Notes under the pieces: generated by a model
Database searches by the model: none
What the model saw: only the letters and a program-made list of their open reading frames with translations
Told to the model about the DNA's origin: nothing
Position numbers and translations under genes: made by a program
Assembly (NCBI GenBank): GCA_015680685.1
Contig: MNCI01016353.1
Coordinates: 621,168 to 685,167, forward strand
From: Gnetum montanum
Taxonomy: Eukaryota > Streptophyta > Gnetopsida > Gnetales > Gnetaceae
Direction: 5' to 3'
DNA length: 64,000 nt
Shown: positions 58,930 through 64,000 of the stretch, in pieces
Numbering within the stretch: the first letter of the stretch is position 1
How the letters are laid out: every line of letters begins with the position of its first letter

Positions 58930-60800
58930 ATGTCTTCTTCTCATAGGAGTGATTTTTTGCCTAAGTTTGAGGGAGTAAATCAATAGGTGCCCCAACAATA
59001 CAGAGTGGTGTATGCTCATCGTAATGAGTATGTATTCAATTTCACCTTCGTTATACACCAAGATGAACAACGGTGGTGGCGAGACATGGAGGGCAACATT
59101 GTGTTGCAACCCAATCAATCCATCCCTACGATGCTCCAACAAACTCTTATGCAGTTGGGCATCCAAGGGCTTCATGTTGAATATGTTGTGCAGGATAGTG
59201 ATGTTAGGGATTATCATCCCACTAATGCACAATGCCTAAGGGATTGATAGCTAGAGCAGTGCTACAAGTCTACGAAGGGGAAGTGGTCCAATGATTTTCC
59301 ATTCTTGAGGTACCAAAAAGATGATGGAAAACCCTTCTTTATGTATTTTTCATACAGAGAGACTCCTTCCTTTTACTTCGGGAAGGAGATCAAAACTAGA
59401 ACTTATAGTCTACAATCCATAATCCTAGTTTTGGCAAGAATGGATCCCATGACAAAGGGGGATCCAAGAAGGAGTGTCATGGTGGGGATGTAGGTAAATA
59501 GCATGATCATGATTGTAGTCATGATCACTAAAGAGGGGGTGGTAGGCATTTTGATGATGCTAGTCCTCCTTCCTCTTCTCTTTCATCGTCATCTTCTTCC
59601 TCTTTTGGCTCTAAATGCAATTGCAAGGGATGCGATTATGATTGAGGTAACTAACAAGACTAAGATGATTGTAGGGATTATTGGGAAAGTTAAGATTCAA
59701 GGTGCGGGCATCCAAGAGAGGCCCCTCGCCATGAATGAAGGGGTAGCAGAGGGCATCATAGGCATTAGGGTCATGGCTACGATGAGGCTTTGCTTGCTAC
59801 CCAAAGCATGCTAAACATTGTGAAGGTAGTGTGAATTTCGACAAGACATATGAAGATAGCAGGATCAAGCAATTAGATATGAACAACATCCCTAAGTTTG
59901 AGGGGGGATATAACTCCAATCCACAAAACCACCTTTAGGATTTTCACGATGCCGGTGCCTTACAAAATATAGATAATGACTAGCAAAAACTTAAGTTGTT
60001 TCCCAAGATACTCATCAAAGAAGCAGAAAGTTGGTACTAGTCCTTGGAGCTGGAATCAATGTGTAGATGGAGTACAATGCTCGAGCTATTTAACAACAAG
60101 CATCAAATGTACTCTCGAGTGTCCAATTTAAGAAGGCAAATCTAGGGTTGGAAGCAAGGAACACATGAGTCCTTGGATGTTGTAATGGACAAATATTATT
60201 CCTTATTACATGGATGCCCTGGCCATGGTTACTCTCAGTAAGAACAACTTTGCCACATTGTAGATGGGCTTTGCTCTAAAATGAGGAGAACTCTTGGAAT
60301 CTACACCCAAGGAAGACTGTCAGAATGAAGAGCCCATTAGATCCAAAGGCTAATCAAAGAAGGTAGCAAAATAAGAAGGAGAATTCAGGAAACACGAAAG
60401 TGCAAATGAATACAACTAAGATCCTTCCATTTGCAAGAGGGAGGTCCACTTTTGTGATAGTGAGGAAGAAGCATCACTTGATGAGATGGTGAACCGAAAA
60501 ACCTTATTGATTTAAAAATTTACCTTTAAAATTTTGGCTAAGGTAGATTAGTTATGGGACTCTATGGATAATAGATTTCAAGCTATTCTAAAAATTGTTG
60601 AAGAGTCCAAAGAATAAAGTAGTGATCATGATCGCAGGAGGTGAAAGGAAGTTGAACGTGCCAATCAAAGGGGTAAGGGAAAGATTGTTGCAATAGAGGA
60701 AGTTGCAAAAATTGAATTAGATGATTATGGTGGATGTGACATCTACCAATATGAACATCCTAAGGGATGTTGCCCCATCATGTCATAGTTATAGGAGTCT
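58930..60800 (+). pseudogene. gag: Element E gag
   Basis: ATG at 58930 (MSSSHRSDFLPKFEGVN). 58987-59247 reads FTFVIHQDEQRWWRDMEGNI and GLHVEYVVQDSDVRDYHPTN, matching A. The retrotrans_gag domain at 59880-60330 has NNIPKFEGGYNSNPQNHL, KLKLFPKILIKEAESWY, MLELFNNKHQMYSRVSNLRR and QLCHIVDGLCSKMRRTLGIY. A zinc-knuckle remnant near 60740 reads GGCDIYQYEHPKGCCPI, where the second Cys is Tyr. Numerous stops and frame changes. Confidence 0.85.
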
Positions 60801-61499
60801 GGGGTGTATGCTCTAAATCCATGACTAGAAAAAAGATAAACACCTAGAAGACTACCTTATCCTCAAGGCAATCCCAGGTAGTTCCATTAGCAACAAAAAT
60901 ATTATCCAAGTGAAACTCCATTGCAACTGTACGAGCAGTATCAATAGTGGTAACACCCATAGTCATGGGCATTGCCACTGCCACTGCCAAGGCAGCAGTA
61001 CCCTTACAGACACCTAGATCCATATGGATATTACGTTCAGTAACCCATGTCTCCATGTGACTCTTCTAGTCACATTTCTCCTTTCTAATCACTACTATCC
61101 TCCTTAATACTATAGAACTCATTCTTCACATTCCAAGAGGGATCCACATTCCATCCTCATCCTCCTCCTATTCTTGCACTTTTTCCTCCATCCTCAATGT
61201 AGCTATTGCCTACTCCATCCATGCAAGATGAACTTCCAGCCTAGCTATAGCAACATAATGCTACTAGGGCTGTCAATCTAAAGTTGGTTCATCAACCAAA
61301 TGGTTTGGAACCTCATGCTCATAAAAGATCATTATTTTGATCCAACAATCCTATTAAGCCCTCGTAGACTCAAGCGGTTGGTCACCCTAGTCCTACCTCA
61401 TCCTTTGAAAACCATTCGATCAGGAACCCTTCAAACCAAATGCCATTCATAATCCATACTATTATGGTCACTCATGTCATATCGTATTGGATCTAGGCT

Positions 61500-61970
61500 G
61501 GCAAGCTTTCTAGGAAATTAGTTGATCATGGGATTCCTCTTATCTATTTATAAATTACTGGGAATGAACCATGTAAAGCTCTTCTTGATTCAGGTTCTAG
61601 TGTTAATTTGATTTCTCATGAGATGTATATTGCCTGGAACCTACCACCTCTTAAGAAAAGTAATATCTAATTAGAACTGGTAGATCAGTCCATTACTATT
61701 CTATTAGGACTGGTAGAAGACATTGTGATCACTATTTGTGGATGGTCTTATATTGCCAATCTCCTAGTAATTAAGGTTGAGAACTGTAAGGGGGACTTCC
61801 CAATCATTATGCGCAAGGCATGGCTAAGCATTGTTGATGCAGGAATGGACATCAGAGATCTTTCCTTGGAGATATTTAAGGAAAATGCATTTGGAAAGAT
61901 TGAGAAGAAATGAGTTCCATTCATTGCGTACAATGATACAGGGTGCAATTACGTGTAGAAACTCTAGTTT
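61500..61970 (+). pseudogene. Element E protease region
   Basis: CKALLDSGSSVNLISHEMYI contains the DSG active site (about 61588). Then SITILLGLVEDIVITICGWS, GDFPIIMRKAWLSIVDAGMD and NLSLEIFKENAFGKIEKK-like sequence match element A. Confidence 0.85.
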
Positions 61971-62214
61971 GTGAAACAAACATCTATTTCTGCATGCAAG
62001 CAGTGTGCACAACAAGTAGATATTCAAAGGTGTTTGTACACAACAACCACAAAACAAGAGGGTACCCAGTGGTTGATTGCTGATCTTGAAAGCAGCAAAA
62101 TATGCATGGAACCTACTAAGAGCTTGACATGCGCTTATGTCATAGTCATGGATGAACTAGAGCAAGTTCATCACCAACTCTCTAATGATGAAAATGATGA
62201 TACCAATTAGGGAG

Positions 62215-63660
62215 AGTTGGAGATACCTGAGAATTTCAAACAAGAGCCTCTAGAGTTGAAAACTCTACCTACTAGCTTGGAATATGCATTTTTAAAGATT
62301 TGGTAAGTCAGTCATACTTAATACCATATTTGCTCCAAAAAGGTAATATTGTTGAAAGTGGTCAATAGATGACCAATATCCTTTACCTGGTCATATCCTG
62401 AACTCACTGGAGTTTATCCATGTATATGCAAGTACCACATTTATACTGATCCATCCATGAAGCTAAGGAGGCAACCACAATGGTGATTGAATCCAAAATT
62501 GAAGCAAATCATCAAGGAGAAGATTGAGCAACTCCTTAAGGTAAGGTTCATCTATCCCATTGCAGATAGTAAGTTGGTTAGCCCACTCATGATAGTGTAA
62601 AAGAGAGGTGGCAAATGGCAGGTTTGTATCGACTTTAGGTTGTTAAACATGGCAACATTCAAAGATAATTTTTCATTGCCATTCATTGATCAGGTGTTGG
62701 AAATCATACCTGGGCATTGCTATTAGAATTTTTTGGATGGTTATAGTGGCTATAACCAAATCCAGATTGCATTAGAAGACCAAGCTAAAACAACATTCAT
62801 GTGTCCCTGGGGGACCTTTGCATATTGCAAGATGCTTTTTTATCTATGCAATGCTCTTGCCACTTTCCAATGCTTAGTCTTAAGCATATTTTAGTAGCAA
62901 ACTGGTAGTGGAGTGTAAGTATTTATGGATGACTTCTCCACTTATGGTGCTACATTCAAGCAAGCCTTGGATCACCTTGAGCAAGTACTCAAAAGATGTG
63001 TGGAAAAAAACCTATGACTTAATTGGAAAAAGAGCCATCTCATAGTCCAAGAAGGCATTGTATTGGGGCACAGAATTTCGTAGGAAGGGATTGAGGTAGA
63101 CCCCAAAGAGGTAAGGGTCATCTAAGAAATCACTCATCAAATAGAAATTGTAAAAGATGTTTGGTCATTCCTTGGACATATTGGTTATCACTGGCAATTT
63201 ATAGAGAATTTCTCTAAGATCATAAAGTCTTTGGTTGGGCTAACGAAGAAAGATGCTTCATTCATCTGGACCAAGGAATGTAAAAATGCATTCTAGAGCC
63301 TTAAGCAGAAGCTCCTAGAGACTCTAATTCTATGAGCACCTGACTAGTCTAGACCATTTCATATAATGATAGATGTATCTAATTATGCCTTGGGAGTTAT
63401 GCCTACATAGTTGGACAATAAGAAACATCTATATTACATCCACTACACAAGTTGAAGCATTGTGAATGCATAGTTGAATTACACCACTATAGAGAAAGAA
63501 CTGATGAAGATGGTGTATGTTATAGAAAGGTTTAGGCACTATGTACTTGGATATAATGTGTTTGTACACACTGATCACAGTGCCATCTACTTCCTCATGA
63601 ACAAGCCAATGGTGAGCCCTTGTTTCATACGGTGGTTGGTAATCTTGCAGGAATTTTGAT
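62215..63660 (+). pseudogene. Element E reverse transcriptase and RNase H
   Basis: RT: RGGKWQVCIDFRLLNMATFK, FSLPFIDQVLEIIPGH, GYSGYNQIQIALEDQAK, catalytic FMDD at 62922-62933, HLIVQEGIVLGHRIS and GIEVDPKEVRVI. RNase H: SRPFHIMIDVSNYALG, KELMKMVYVIERFRHYVLGY and FVHTDHSAIYFLMNKPMVSP to 63659. About ten in-frame stops. From 63660 to the window end the sequence resembles the linker leading into integrase (VIDHLS, QVPIEKKWYDGILTYL). Confidence 0.9.
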
Positions 63661-64000
63661 CCTACAATGGTAGATTAGAAGGGGAATGAGAATGTGGTTG
63701 TTGATCACTTGTCTTAGTTATGATGGGATAGCAAAGAGAAGGAGAACCTGCTCTTCAACCAATTTTTTGATGAACTCCTCTTTACTGGTGCAATAAATGA
63801 ACAAGTGCCCATAGAAAAAAAATGGTATGATGGCATCCTCACTTATCTTCTCACTCAAGAGATGCCACAACAGCTAGACTATAGGAAGAAATAACAGTTT
63901 CTTCATTAGGCGAAATGCTTCATGAAAATCAATGGACACCTTTACAAGGTATGCGTCGATGGCCTAGTTTGTTGGTGTGTGCATGATGCTGATTAACTAT

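Larger units (their letters stand above)
57874..64000 (+). mobile_element. Element E: Athila-like retrotransposon, cut by window end
   Basis: A 5' LTR, tRNA-Asp primer site, gag, protease, RT and RNase H follow in order, all related to element A. The right part (integrase onward) lies outside the window, so neither the target duplication nor the 3' LTR can be checked. Frames are broken throughout. Confidence 0.88.

Noticed and set aside
60844-61056. Minus-strand 70-codon frame in element E
   Set aside because: Shadow of the glutamine/proline-rich gag tail on the plus strand.

Overview
The window is nuclear DNA of a land plant, most likely a seed plant with a large, repeat-rich genome. The evidence is one host gene with 16 exons and GT-AG introns, plus at least six Ty3/gypsy LTR retrotransposons of plant-specific lineages with plant tRNA-Asp primer sites. 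I see nothing that fixes the species. All retrotransposon proteins carry stops and frameshifts.

Left half (1-39.1 kb), a retrotransposon nest. A reverse-transcriptase fragment (minus, 1-545) and a lone 3' LTR (D, 1378-2413) precede element A (minus, 2553-30868, target duplication GATGG), whose gag, protease, RT, RNase H and integrase are readable from 29.9 kb down to 23.7 kb. A was split by element B (plus, 5225-23663, target duplication GAACT), an 18.4 kb Tat-type element with two RNase H domains. Between its protease and RT domains B carries about 6 kb of extra sequence that holds an antisense, intron-containing, decayed gene. That gene encodes an FCP1/HAD-phosphatase-like region followed by a plant-transposon-type domain and a coiled coil. 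To the right lies a 3' LTR (F, minus, 31041-31962) and a decayed coiled-coil reading frame. The frame is interrupted by element C (plus, 32726-39109, target duplication CTTAA), a gag-only, pol-less derivative with an extra 3' ORF behind its own internal promoter-like block. A, C and E have tRNA-Asp primer sites and similar gag proteins (Athila-like).

Centre-right (40.8-52.3 kb). A complete STRUBBELIG-receptor-family LRR receptor-like kinase gene on the plus strand: signal peptide, six short LRR exons, a proline-rich linker with an internal duplication, a transmembrane helix, and an atypical kinase domain (HKN in place of HRD, DSG in place of DFG). It has a TATA box and an antisense kinase pseudogene in intron 1. 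Assembly joins (single N with duplicated flanks) fall in exon 2 and in intron 10.

Right end (52.3-64 kb). AT-rich intergenic DNA without recognisable genes, then element E (plus, from 57874), an Athila-like copy cut by the window edge after its RNase H.

The strongest candidate for something undescribed is the antisense spliced gene inside B. Its exons join in phase across three introns. Introns in that orientation are invisible to splicing of the element's own transcript and can therefore persist through retrotransposition.
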